Assembly (NCBI RefSeq): GCF_900112265.1
Contig: NZ_FOLO01000002.1
Location: 118,205-182,204, forward strand
Direction of reading: 5' to 3'
DNA length: 64,000 nt
DNA from: Pseudoalteromonas denitrificans DSM 6059
GTDB lineage: Bacteria; Pseudomonadota; Gammaproteobacteria; Enterobacterales; Alteromonadaceae
A model generated the notes under the pieces. The model was not told the DNA's origin and searched no databases. It saw only the letters and a program-made list of their open reading frames with translations. The translations under genes were made by a program, and so were the position numbers. This document shows positions 35,636 through 43,699 of the stretch, piece by piece. Position 1 is the first letter of the stretch, and each line of letters starts with the position of its first letter.

Positions 35636-37839
35636 TGTCTTCTTTAGCTTTGGAACCTGTACTTAATGATAGTGATAAGAATCAGGCTTTTTTAAATCGT
35701 TTCTTAAAATCAAAAAATAAGAAAATAGTTAAAAATGACCGTTTAAAAGAAAAGCGTTCTTTGAATATATCGTCAAAAAAAGAAGTTAATAATTACAGTG
35801 TAACTAATGTTGAAAATTTAAGCTCTGAGCAAAGGGCTATTAACGAACATATATTCCCTGTTGTTGCTGCAAGTGAGATTACGAGTAATTTACCCGCACC
35901 TTTTAAAGCTAAGTATTTATATAAAACACGTCAATTTGATTTTGATGATACCTTTGAAGATTGTGAAACTTTACGTTTAAACATATTTTCACGTCATACA
36001 TCACTATCGGTCATGCTGGCCAATGGCTATAAACAACTTCATAAGTTTATTGGATATCAAGAAGCAGTTGATAGATTAAAGGTTGCTGATGATTCATTAT
36101 CGTTATTCGACATTAAGTTAAGTTCTGATGATAGTCAGTTATGTGATATTTCAGACGATAAAGCTAGAGCGTGTCGTTTAAAGGTTGAGAACCTAGGTTG
36201 CTCATATAAAACGTTATTAGTCATTGAAGACTATGTAAATCGTTACACTTTTCAAATGCCTGATTTTGATAGACGTTATTTTGAGGCTGAACCTTTTAAA
36301 CGTGCAATGTTACCAGTTCAAGTTAAAGATTATTCAATGCGGTGTTTAGAAGGATGTTTGAATCGTGTTTCTGATCCAATTTGGTGGCGCAGACAATTAC
36401 GTTCAAAGCAGGGTGTTGTTGTTGAACAAATTGCCAGAGATTTAAGACTGGTTCATAAAAAAGCATCGCCTTATGTTTCTAACCAAACTATTTACACCAG
36501 ACGATTACGTAAAGCTAAGAATGAGAAAGTTTTATCTAATTTGTTTTTACTTGGCGAACATCAAAGCCCTTTTGATGAATTAGAAACTTTACAGTCAATA
36601 TGTGAAAAATCTCATACATCTGGTTATCAGCAAGCTTGTGAATTAATGGTGAGAATGCGCGGTACAGAAGAGCTTTCTCAAATGGTAGGTCATGTTGCCG
36701 ATTTCAATACAATTACATGTCCAAGTCGTTTTCATGCTGTTAATGCTAAAGGTATACCTAATAAAAAATATCAATATTTATCGGCTCAAGATGCACAAGC
36801 ATATTTAAATAATGTGTGGCGTTTAGCGCGTGCTCAGTTTTCAAAAGCAAAATTAAAACCGTATGGCTTTAGAGTGGTAGAACCCCATCATGATGGTTGC
36901 CCGCATTGGCATATGCTGATGTTTGCCCCTAAAGAAGATATGCCAAAAATAAGAAAAATTTTAAAAGATTTAGCCCTTCGTGATTCACCTGAAGAAGTTA
37001 AGCGCAATTCAGATATTCGTTTTAAATCAATTCAAATAGATTCTAAGCAAGGTAGTGCTGTTGGTTACATTGCTAAGTACATCACTAAGGCAATTACAGG
37101 TGCAAATATTGACACTGTAACAGATACCTTAGCGGGTGAAATTAATATTAAACCTGCTGATGCTGCTGAAAGTGCGCGTGAATGGGCTGGTAATAATAAG
37201 TTTAGACAATTCGACCCTTTTGGTTTGCCGTCGGTAACAGTGTGGCGTGAAATGAGACGTTTAGGGATAGGTGCAAAAGGACAGTGTGAGGTTGCAAACG
37301 CTATGAATAAATCAGTTGATTCGATTGGAAATTTTGCTTTAGAAAAAGTACGTCAAGCGGCTGATAGTTCAGATTGGGCCGCGTTTGTTATTGCTATGGG
37401 TGGTGTTCAGGTTAAGCGTAAAGACCAAGCCGTTCGTATTCATTATCAGATACCAGATTTAGTAGACACAATTACAGGTGAAGTTAGTCGTGCTGAGGGG
37501 ATGAGCCCTTTTTATGCTACCAAATATGGTGACTCACCATCTAACAGAATTTTGGGTGTTGCTTGGGACAATGTTTTAGTGATTACCCGTAAAGCTGGCA
37601 CAAAAATAATGTCTGAAAAAGAAATTAAAGGGCAGCAGAAAATCATGTCTGGTGTACGTCATTTCTTTGAAGATTGGGAAGATAGAGATTTATATTTACG
37701 ACCTGATCCAGTAGAGCAAGCATGGCTCGAATCTATATCAATTCCTGACCAAGGTAATCGTTGCTGGTACATAGACTACGAAGCTTTGGAGGAAGGTTTT
37801 ATGAGTGACGAAGTCGCGAACTTGGACTTGTGTCATTAA
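35635..37839 (+). CDS. HUH replication initiator of phage P2 gpA type
   Basis: This 734-residue protein matches the Phage_GPA family. The HUH metal motif lies in PHHDGCPHWHMLMF (His-Trp-His at 424-426). Two catalytic tyrosines sit four apart in GYIAKYITK (Y478, Y482), the hallmark of superfamily-1 nickases. It should nick the replication origin and drive rolling-circle synthesis of single-stranded phage DNA. Long N-terminal (about 350 residues) and C-terminal extensions are as in gpA. Inoviruses more often have a Rep_trans- or gpII-type initiator, so this is a mosaic element. Confidence 0.93.
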   Translation: MSSLALEPVLNDSDKNQAFLNRFLKSKNKKIVKNDRLKEKRSLNISSKKEVNNYSVTNVENLSSEQRAINEHIFPVVAASEITSNLPAPFKAKYLYKTRQFDFDDTFEDCETLRLNIFSRHTSLSVMLANGYKQLHKFIGYQEAVDRLKVADDSLSLFDIKLSSDDSQLCDISDDKARACRLKVENLGCSYKTLLVIEDYVNRYTFQMPDFDRRYFEAEPFKRAMLPVQVKDYSMRCLEGCLNRVSDPIWWRRQLRSKQGVVVEQIARDLRLVHKKASPYVSNQTIYTRRLRKAKNEKVLSNLFLLGEHQSPFDELETLQSICEKSHTSGYQQACELMVRMRGTEELSQMVGHVADFNTITCPSRFHAVNAKGIPNKKYQYLSAQDAQAYLNNVWRLARAQFSKAKLKPYGFRVVEPHHDGCPHWHMLMFAPKEDMPKIRKILKDLALRDSPEEVKRNSDIRFKSIQIDSKQGSAVGYIAKYITKAITGANIDTVTDTLAGEINIKPADAAESAREWAGNNKFRQFDPFGLPSVTVWREMRRLGIGAKGQCEVANAMNKSVDSIGNFALEKVRQAADSSDWAAFVIAMGGVQVKRKDQAVRIHYQIPDLVDTITGEVSRAEGMSPFYATKYGDSPSNRILGVAWDNVLVITRKAGTKIMSEKEIKGQQKIMSGVRHFFEDWEDRDLYLRPDPVEQAWLESISIPDQGNRCWYIDYEALEEGFMSDEVANLDLCH

Positions 37840-37902
37840 GTGTAACCGAAGGTATTTAGTAAAGTTTTAACAATAAAATTTAAATTAAAAAAGGAAAATA
37901 TT

Positions 37903-38211
37903 ATGGCTTCAATTGAAGGTGCAGTATCAGACGTACAACTTATTAATAAAGAATTTGATGGTAAGACTACAACCAGTGGGCTTTTTAAATTGCAAACACA
38001 TAACCCGTCTGATTATTGGGAAATAAAAATTAGCCCTGAACAAGTGCAGTCGGGTGTTTTAAATGAGTTAAAGAAATTTGAAACAGATCCAAATAACCCA
38101 TGGAGCGCTCGACCTGTTTTAATCAATGTTGGTAAAAAAGAGTCTGTTTTTAATGGTCAGAAGTTTTTTAGCTTTGTATTGCATTCAATCGCAACGCAAA
38201 AGCAAAAATAA
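37903..38211 (+). CDS. Single-stranded-DNA-binding protein (gpV-like, putative)
   Basis: This 102-residue, probably OB-fold protein (ASIEGAVSDVQLINKEFDGK, GLFKLQTHN, YWEIKISPEQVQSG, FFSFVLHSIATQ) lies right after the initiator and before the coat genes, the usual place of the gpV ssDNA-binding protein of filamentous phages. A strong AAAAAAGGA site precedes the ATG, suiting high expression. The role is inferred from position and size. Confidence 0.6.
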   Translation: MASIEGAVSDVQLINKEFDGKTTTSGLFKLQTHNPSDYWEIKISPEQVQSGVLNELKKFETDPNNPWSARPVLINVGKKESVFNGQKFFSFVLHSIATQKQK

Positions 38212-38213
38212 TT

Positions 38214-38288
38214 ATGAATTGGCTAATTTTATTAGCTGTTCTAATAGCAATCGTGTGGGTGTTAAGTTTTTTTAATTCCTTCATTTAG
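38214..38288 (+). CDS. 24-residue single-helix protein, pVII/pIX-like
   Basis: ATG 38214 begins two bases after the SSB-like stop. The product MNWLILLAVLIAIVWVLSFF plus four residues is one hydrophobic helix with short polar ends. Filamentous phages encode such tiny minor coat proteins next to the major coat gene. It is too short to be certain. Confidence 0.5.
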   Translation: MNWLILLAVLIAIVWVLSFFNSFI

Positions 38289-38301
38289 GAAAAATAAATA
38301 A

Positions 38302-38532
38302 ATGTCCCTTTGCATAAGTATTGATAATAACGGAAATGTCATAAATAAACCTGAAACGATTTCACAATGTCAGGACTTTATATTGATGTCTCCTAATGAT
38401 TTTAATGCAAATGCGGCGGGGCAATTTGACCCTTTGGCCTATGACACTGGTTTTAGTGGTGTTATAGAAATGTTCGTTGCTGGGATAGGTATCGGCGTTA
38501 TCTTGGCTTTATTAAACAAACTTCGTCGTTAA
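38302..38532 (+). CDS. Small membrane protein of the coat block
   Basis: This 76-residue protein has a polar N-terminus with three Cys/Gln-rich stretches (SLCISIDNNGN, ISQCQDFILM). A C-terminal TM helix (GVIEMFVAGIGIGVILALL) ends in basic LNKLRR. It lies just before the major coat gene, has no signal peptide, and is likely a minor coat or assembly protein. Confidence 0.65.
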   Translation: MSLCISIDNNGNVINKPETISQCQDFILMSPNDFNANAAGQFDPLAYDTGFSGVIEMFVAGIGIGVILALLNKLRR

Positions 38533-38548
38533 TTAAAAGAGAATGAAA

Positions 38549-38773
38549 ATGAAAAATGTATTAAAAGCAAAATTAGCAAAAACAAGTAAGTTCTTATCTG
38601 GTGTAGCTTTAACTGTGGGGGCGGGTCTTGCTCATGCTATTGATACGACAAAAGTTGGTGCGTCTATCACCGCTGCTGAAACAGATGCGTTAACAACAGG
38701 TGAGTTTGTTATTGGTTCAGTTGCATCACTTGTGGTAATTGGCTTAATTATCGGGATAGTTCGTAAAATCTAA
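38549..38773 (+). CDS. Major coat protein, pVIII-like
   Basis: A signal peptide (KNVLKAKLAKTSKFLSG, ending GLAHA) precedes a mature chain of about 46 residues. That chain has an acidic amphipathic N-terminus (IDTTKVGASITAAETDAL), one TM helix (FVIGSVASLVVIGLIIGIV) and a basic C-terminus (RKI), exactly the pVIII layout. ATG 38549 has AAAAGAG at the right distance; ATG 38543 is too close to it. The neighbours are two tiny membrane proteins and the pIII-like gene. Confidence 0.85.
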   Translation: MKNVLKAKLAKTSKFLSGVALTVGAGLAHAIDTTKVGASITAAETDALTTGEFVIGSVASLVVIGLIIGIVRKI

Positions 38774-38853
38774 TGGCATCATTAATGTTTGGTGCGCTGT
38801 GTGGTGCATCATTCATTATCGGAATATTTTTAGGTTTTTTTGTGACCCGATGA
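38773..38853 (+). CDS. 26-residue single-helix protein, pVII/pIX-like
   Basis: ATG 38773 overlaps the major coat stop (TAATG). The product begins MASLMFGALCGASFIIGIF and ends LGFFVTR, one Gly-rich hydrophobic helix. Size, coupling and position fit a minor coat protein of the virion tip. Confidence 0.55.
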   Translation: MASLMFGALCGASFIIGIFLGFFVTR

Positions 38854-38882
38854 TGAAAATAATAACAATAGGAGCGCATACA

Positions 38883-40370
38883 ATGCGAATTAAAATAGCA
38901 CTTACATGTGCTTTTTTTATGCCTTTTTTTAGTTATTCGTATCTTGATATGAATGATTTAAGAGAGCCGTTTCATGATGTTGTCAAGACTTATGATTGTG
39001 TTTGGGACGGTCGAAACATTGGGCGAGTTCTTAGTTTATCAGCATGTACAAAACAGGACTCAGCTTTTCTTTCCGCCATCGGTGATGAATGTGGTGAGGT
39101 GATTCGATTTTTTAGCGGTGGCGAGACTAGCACTTTATTTGATTACAAAAAAGGGAATTTCGGTGGTCCAAATAATTCTTGCTACATATCAACTAAGTTA
39201 AATAAAATTATTGAACTGACGAATCCAGAGGAGACAACATCTAGTGTTTGCCCCAATTCACATCCGTTTCCTGTTGTTGTTAATTCTCAGGATAAATGCG
39301 CTAAAAATTCGGAAGAGAATAACAATGATGACTCATGCCCTGACCTTAATGGTTTTGATGTTCCAGACCTTGCTTTTAGTGCTGGTGATGATACAACTAT
39401 ATGTTTTCCAAACCCGAGTGGCTCTGGTAATGCTTGCTCTTATACTTCTGATAATGGTGTATTTCAATTGCCGCCGTCTTTGGCTTCTGCTGAGAATGTG
39501 AATTGTGAAACGGGAGAGCCTGAGCTTCCTTATGAAAACCCCAATGACACTGATACGCCTGATGAGGATGGTTGTGTAATAAAAACTGGTCAAAAGTATT
39601 GTGAAGCTCAAGAAGAAGATAATTGTAAGTTTGTAAATGCGGCTGTTAATTATGATTCTGTACTTGAGTGTAATAATAGCTGTGGTGATATTAATGGTAA
39701 ATTTTATTGTCCAAAGGATACGGGAACTGACCCCATTCCTGATATAAATGATAATTGTACCGATGAAGTTTTTAGGCTTGCCAATCCTACTTTTTGTTCA
39801 GAAAAATCAGATGAAACAGACAAAAATGAAGATGGTAAAGTTGATAATACTGATGTTGTTGAAGGGTTGAACACGGGTAATCAATTGGCTGAGTCTACAT
39901 TGTCAGAAATTAAAAAAGGTAATGCAGACCAAGTTGCAGAGCAAAAGAAGTTAAATGAAAAGTCCTTTGCTAACAATCAGTTATTGTCGTCTTTAAATAG
40001 TAAGGTTTCTGAAACTAATGGTTTACTTGAAAAGATAAATGACAAATTAAATGAATCATCTGATGTTAATAGTGAAAAAGGTTCTTTTGATGTTTCTACA
40101 GCACAATCAGAATTAGACGAATTAAAATCAAAATACCAAACGACAATGAGCGGTATAAAAACCGAAGCGTCAAATTTAGTTAAAGAGTTAAATGCAGGTG
40201 GGGGCGGTTTTAATTCTTGTCATGATTTAATTTCAATGAATGGTAAAACACACACGCGATGTCTTGACCAGTTTTCAGATGAAATGATACCGATTTCAAA
40301 TGGTATTTTATTGTTTTTTACTATCTTGGCTGGATTTGTTGTTTTAGGTGGGGTGTCTAAAAATGTTTGA
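38883..40370 (+). CDS. pIII-like adsorption/minor coat protein
   Basis: From ATG 38883 (GGAG at a good distance) the product is about 495 residues. It has a signal peptide (KIALTCAFFMPFFSYS), a Cys-rich N-terminal and middle part with Asp/Asn/Pro stretches, a predicted coiled region (about 330-440) and a C-terminal TM helix (GILLFFTILAGFVVLGGV). This is the architecture of pIII, which binds the host receptor or pilus and ends the virion. The frame is open further upstream, but those residues do not form a signal peptide. Receptor specificity is unknown. Confidence 0.78.
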   Translation: MRIKIALTCAFFMPFFSYSYLDMNDLREPFHDVVKTYDCVWDGRNIGRVLSLSACTKQDSAFLSAIGDECGEVIRFFSGGETSTLFDYKKGNFGGPNNSCYISTKLNKIIELTNPEETTSSVCPNSHPFPVVVNSQDKCAKNSEENNNDDSCPDLNGFDVPDLAFSAGDDTTICFPNPSGSGNACSYTSDNGVFQLPPSLASAENVNCETGEPELPYENPNDTDTPDEDGCVIKTGQKYCEAQEEDNCKFVNAAVNYDSVLECNNSCGDINGKFYCPKDTGTDPIPDINDNCTDEVFRLANPTFCSEKSDETDKNEDGKVDNTDVVEGLNTGNQLAESTLSEIKKGNADQVAEQKKLNEKSFANNQLLSSLNSKVSETNGLLEKINDKLNESSDVNSEKGSFDVSTAQSELDELKSKYQTTMSGIKTEASNLVKELNAGGGGFNSCHDLISMNGKTHTRCLDQFSDEMIPISNGILLFFTILAGFVVLGGVSKNV

Positions 40371-40674
40371 TATGATTCAAGGGATTTATGAATTTTTTAC
40401 AACTGGTATCTATGATTTTGTCGTTGAAGCTTATGCGTGGGTGATTATCAAAATTGCAGCTTTTCAGCTCAAGGCGACTATAGCTTCAATTGAATTTGCA
40501 TGGGATATTGCTAAGGAAATTATCACGCAGCTAAATATCAGTGCTGAAATGCAAGTTGCTTTAGAGCGCCTTCCGCCCGACGTGGTAAGTAAGCTTAATT
40601 TCTTTAATGTTATTAATGGTTTGAATTTATTGTTGAATGCATTTGTTACTCGATTTGTCATGAGGTTTATCTAA
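40363..40674 (+). CDS. DUF2523 (pVI-like) minor coat protein
   Basis: From ATG 40363 the product is 103 residues: MFDMIQGIYEFFTTGIYDF, two to three hydrophobic stretches, and a C-terminal LNLLLNAFVTRFVMRFI. DUF2523 proteins are the pVI equivalents in many inoviruses and always sit between pIII and Zot, as here. It overlaps the pIII-like gene by 8 bp, and its stop overlaps the Zot ATG. Confidence 0.82.
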   Translation: MFDMIQGIYEFFTTGIYDFVVEAYAWVIIKIAAFQLKATIASIEFAWDIAKEIITQLNISAEMQVALERLPPDVVSKLNFFNVINGLNLLLNAFVTRFVMRFI

Positions 40675-41900
40675 TGGGAATGAAAATACATCATGGCCCT
40701 GATGGAACTTATAAAACGTCTGGCGCTATTAAAGATGACATTTTACCAGTGATTAAATCAGGTCGAACTTTAGTGACTAATATCCGTGGGTTCTCTAGAG
40801 AAAAGGCCCTTAAAGTACTTGGTAAGAAGTTTGTCCACAAAGATTTTAAAGTTATTTTTGTTGATACTGAGCAACAACCAGGGCGCGATAAATTAGCGCG
40901 CTTTTTTCATTGGGCACCCAAGGGCGCTTTCTTTGTAATTGATGAAGTGCAAAGAATTTTTAAACCAAAATGGAATGCTAAAGATATTCAAGAATTAAAT
41001 TATATTGGTGGTCCTGAACAAGCGGCCATTGATGACAGACCTGAAGATATGGACACAGCATGGGATATGCAGCGTCATTATAATTGGGATTTTGTGTTTA
41101 CAACAACGTCAATAACTAAAGTTAGAGCTGAAATGAAAGATATGGCAAAAGTTGCTATTCGTCATTACAACTTAGGTATTTGGCGCTTTTACAAAACGGT
41201 GGAGCATGCAACAGATTCAAGAGGAACAAGTAAATCAAGCCAAGGTACAGTTAAGTTTTTTAACTGGGTTCCGAAGAAAATATTTGCGCTTTATAGCTCA
41301 ACGAAAACAGGAGCTTTTACAAATTCAGAGCCTCGAACACCTTTCTACAAAGACCCTAAAATACTTGGTTTACTTGTTGTTCTGGCTTGTCTTTGGTCTT
41401 ACATTTTGTCTAAACCTGCTCCCAAGGTGCTTGGGGGTCATAGGCAAGATGACGCTATATCTGTTCAGCAAGGTAGCGAACCTATACAGAAGGTTTCTTC
41501 ATCCAGTAATAGTGATGCTGTTCAGCGTGGTAATAGTCAGGTTGTTAATAATGACAGTGTCACTTTATCTAACCAGCTCATTGATAAAAATCCTCATTTA
41601 GATCCATACCATGCAATTTTAAAAAATGCTTACATAACAGGTTCATCATTTTCAATTAGAGAAAAGAATTATGCTTTTAATTCTGATATTGATGGAGTTG
41701 AATATTCGTTTAACTCAATGGATTTAAGAGAGCTTGGTTATTATGTAAAGCCTATAAAACCCTGTAAAGCTAAGTTAATTTTTAATGGTCGTTCATCTTT
41801 TGTTTATTGTTCTTATAAGAATTCTTTTCTTGACGTTATCGCCGATAATCAACAAGCGACTGAGCGAGTACCAACGGGAACGCAGCGAACAGCGAGTTGA
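40674..41900 (+). CDS. Zot/pI-type phage assembly ATPase
   Basis: This 408-residue protein has the Zot domain with a P-loop variant (GPDGTYKT, residues 8-15), Walker B (FFVIDEVQRIF, about 86-96) and one TM helix at about 228-245 (ILGLLVVLACLWSYIL). A periplasmic C-terminal domain with a Ser/Asn-rich linker follows. It drives extrusion of virions at the inner membrane and marks the element as an inovirus. The first P-loop Gly is present, but Pro-Asp-Gly-Thr-Tyr replaces the usual residues, as in many Zot proteins. Confidence 0.93.
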   Translation: MGMKIHHGPDGTYKTSGAIKDDILPVIKSGRTLVTNIRGFSREKALKVLGKKFVHKDFKVIFVDTEQQPGRDKLARFFHWAPKGAFFVIDEVQRIFKPKWNAKDIQELNYIGGPEQAAIDDRPEDMDTAWDMQRHYNWDFVFTTTSITKVRAEMKDMAKVAIRHYNLGIWRFYKTVEHATDSRGTSKSSQGTVKFFNWVPKKIFALYSSTKTGAFTNSEPRTPFYKDPKILGLLVVLACLWSYILSKPAPKVLGGHRQDDAISVQQGSEPIQKVSSSSNSDAVQRGNSQVVNNDSVTLSNQLIDKNPHLDPYHAILKNAYITGSSFSIREKNYAFNSDIDGVEYSFNSMDLRELGYYVKPIKPCKAKLIFNGRSSFVYCSYKNSFLDVIADNQQATERVPTGTQRTAS

Positions 41901-41912
41901 TAGAGGTGAATT

Positions 41913-42005
41913 ATGAGTGAATTTATATTATGTATTATTTTAAATAGTGTATTGAGTATGTTTTTGTTTGTATGGGTAGTTAGAACGATATTAAAAACAA
42001 AATAA
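41913..42005 (+). CDS. 30-residue membrane peptide at the end of the assembly operon
   Basis: ATG 41913 follows GAGGTGA. The product (MSEFILCIILNSVLSMFLFV, then WVVRTILKTK) is one hydrophobic helix with a basic tail. It is the last gene before the prophage's non-coding end. Possibly a minor coat or membrane helper; unproven. Confidence 0.45.
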   Translation: MSEFILCIILNSVLSMFLFVWVVRTILKTK

Positions 42006-42480
42006 CATTATATATCAACAGTTTAGGTCTGGTTCTCGGTAGTGCTGGACATATATACAGTGCAGTATCAAAACAGAAATAGTGGTTAAAAGTAATTTAA
42101 TTACCCTAAATCTACATATATTTTAATAGCCCATAATTGAGATTATGAAAATAATTTCAATGAACGGGCATATTAATGAGGTGAACGGGTATCTTGTTTT
42201 TAATAGAGGAATCAGTATCTTGCACTCAATGCCGTAGGCATATAAGCGAAGCGAAACCAGCAGGGTGGAGTTGTTCTCTTATGATGACAGGGCCATTGAA
42301 AACAGTGTGAAAAAACAGATTTTTTCCCCCTCTTAATTAGCCAGTCTTTTGACCTTAGTCTTTTGAACTTATAAAACAGAGCGAAGCGATATCATTTTAA
42401 TGTTTTGAATTTAATCTTTTTCTTATGTTTTGAATTTGTTTTTCTCTTGTTTATATCTTTGTATTTTCCCTTATCTTATC
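42006..42480. other. Prophage non-coding region, possible origin or packaging region
   Basis: Filamentous phages keep origins and packaging hairpins in such an intergenic region. Visible structures are ATGCC-GTA-GGCAT (42229-42241), AAAAAACAGATTTTTT (42311-42326) and repeated GCGAAGCG words near 42246 and 42383. A 30-codon frame at 42145-42237 lacks support. No nick site can be assigned by eye. Confidence 0.4.
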
Positions 42481-42596
42481 CCCTGTGTTTTCTCTAATGG
42501 TTTTGCAACTTCTTAGTTGCAGGATTTTAAATCTAAAACTGAATTGTACTTTATATATGGATTGTAAATTTTTAGTGTGGATGTTTTGTGGATGTT
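42481..42596. repeat. Prophage right-end sequence, similar to 28436-28552
   Basis: The stretch carries GCAACT/AGTTGC and AGGATTTTAAATCT inverted repeats and ends in the TGTGGATG doublet. It is the counterpart of the copy outside the left end and is likely the attP arm region. Confidence 0.7.
42576..42594. repeat. Putative integrase arm-binding repeats, right end
   Basis: Two TGTGGATG copies 11 bp apart, identical over the whole 19 bp to 28867-28885 and in the same orientation. Confidence 0.55.
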
Positions 42597-42616
42597 AATT
42601 GGCGGTAGAAACAAAG

Positions 42617-42646
42617 CAGGCGGTTAAGATTTAACTTAACCGCCTG
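42617..42646. terminator. Prophage-borne terminator following ssrA
   Basis: Twelve-base-pair stem CAGGCGGTTAAG / CTTAACCGCCTG with a 6-base loop. It is followed by TTTT on the plus strand and GCTTTGTTT on the minus strand. It lies 12 bp from the attachment core and would end tmRNA transcription in the lysogen and the phage late operon from the other side. Confidence 0.8.
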
Positions 42647-42657
42647 TTTTATAACAA

Positions 42658-42708
42658 CTTAATGTGGTGGAGCTGGGGGGATTTGAACCCCCGTCCGGAA
42701 AGCGTCGA
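42658..42708. repeat. Right attachment site within intact ssrA
   Basis: 51 bp identical to 28722-28772, covering the tmRNA 3' end and 7 bases beyond the CCA. This copy is continuous with the full tmRNA. Confidence 0.95.
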
Positions 42709-43019
42709 CCTTCGGTACTACATGTTTAGTATCGTCATTTAATTAACCTTTAAGTCTCGGACGTACACGATAAGCAAAGGCGAGGCCGCTTAGTTTTAGC
42801 GCTTCAACCCCGGCCAGGGTTTCCATCGCGATCTCAATGTAGGGTGACACTCCGGATCCCAGTCCACGAGAATACTTGGGAGGAGCGCTAGCGGCCTAAG
42901 CTGCTAGAGAGTAAGAATCGTCGTTTGCGATTACTTTAATTGCGGCTTTTTTACGAGGCCAGCCGCACCTCGACATGCACCTAAGGCTTCTTGAATCCCG
43001 TCGAATCCTAATCAGCCCC
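42665..43019 (-). ncRNA. ssrA: Transfer-messenger RNA (tmRNA)
   Basis: This 355-nt RNA starts GGGGCTGATTAGGATTCGAC and ends with an encoded CCA after a tRNA-like acceptor and T-arm. The tag frame at 42928-42896 reads ANDDSYSLAA then TAG, close to the E. coli tag ANDENYALAA. Its resume codon is GCA. tmRNA rescues stalled ribosomes with SmpB, encoded at 57.4 kb. The 3' end is the prophage attachment site, and the complete RNA is preserved. Confidence 0.98.
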
Positions 43020-43225
43020 TGAAATCTGTTTTAGTTAAGGTTATTTATAATAAAATTTATTTAAAATAAAAGTTTAACTATTTTCTAACGTTGAAATAAA
43101 CTTCAGTTTATTGACTATAACTGCTGGTTTGCAGCTATTAAGGTAAGTATACAAGAAGGAGCGAGTTCCGTACAAGGCTTTATTTTGTTTGAGTATCTTA
43201 GATGCTGGATTTATATGCAGTTGAG

Positions 43226-43268
43226 TAAAAAAACATTAAAACTAAAAGCTTGTTTTAATGTTTTTTAT
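43226..43268. terminator. Terminator downstream of the PstS-like gene
   Basis: Stem AACATTAAAAC / GTTTTAATGTT with a 9-base loop, flanked by A and T runs on both sides so it can work in either direction. It follows the stop at 43279 on the minus strand. Confidence 0.75.
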
Positions 43269-43278
43269 TTTATTCTGT

Positions 43279-43689
43279 TTAGTAAGTATGAACTACTTTT
43301 ACACTCCCATCGGCAGAACCTGCACTAACAAAACCTATTGTGTTTGGATTGGTTGACACCATTTTAATAACATCAGCATCGTTACTGAGTTCTTTTGGTG
43401 GTGTACCTTTTCCTGTAAATACAAGTTTTGACCAATATGCTTTTAATTGACTTGAGGATTTCTTTAAAGCCTTTTTATTAAACTCTGTTGTTGTAGCTGA
43501 ACTTGATTTTTGGCTAAGAGGAACAGCTTTACTGCCATCGCCAAATGATTTTGCTTTGCCAGTAAAAATTTTAGTTATGGCTGCTGCATCAACGGTATTG
43601 CTATTTGAAGGATGAACGATTACAGCGACATTTGCAAAAGTTGAAGTCGCAAAAATTAATAGAGTCATCACTAGTGTATATGCTTTCAT
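43279..43689 (-). CDS. Small PstS-like periplasmic protein, second copy
   Basis: From ATG 43689 (AGGAGAG upstream) the product is 136 residues. It has a signal peptide (KAYTLVMTLLIFATSTFA) and a PBP-like core: VAVIVHPSNSNTVDAAAITK, IFTGKAKSF, LKAYWSKLVFTGKGTPPKEL and NTIGFVSAG. It resembles the protein at 1312-1740 in motif order (YWxxxxFxGxxxPPKE, IGxVxA). It sits 11 bp downstream of a porin-like gene. As with the first copy, there is no transporter, so binding and sensing of an anion is more likely than uptake. Confidence 0.8.
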   Translation of the reverse strand: MKAYTLVMTLLIFATSTFANVAVIVHPSNSNTVDAAAITKIFTGKAKSFGDGSKAVPLSQKSSSATTTEFNKKALKKSSSQLKAYWSKLVFTGKGTPPKELSNDADVIKMVSTNPNTIGFVSAGSADGSVKVVHTY

Positions 43690-43699
43690 TGTAACTCTC

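Larger units (their letters stand above)
28722..42708. mobile_element. Inovirus-type (filamentous phage) prophage integrated in ssrA
   Basis: The element is bounded by 51-bp direct repeats that contain the tmRNA 3' end, about 13.94 kb apart. It carries a tyrosine integrase, a repressor/Cro-like switch, an HUH initiator, an SSB-like protein, a filamentous-phage coat and assembly block (small coat proteins, pIII-like, DUF2523, Zot), and several genes of unknown role. The right copy rebuilds a complete tmRNA, so tmRNA function is kept. No secretin, tail, capsid-head or terminase gene is seen. That excludes a tailed phage and implies exit through a host secretin. Confidence 0.9.

Noticed and set aside
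40674..41900. Zot as an enterotoxin
   Set aside because: Sequence and context show the phage assembly ATPase; toxin activity is known only for a particular Vibrio cholerae C-terminal fragment and cannot be inferred here.
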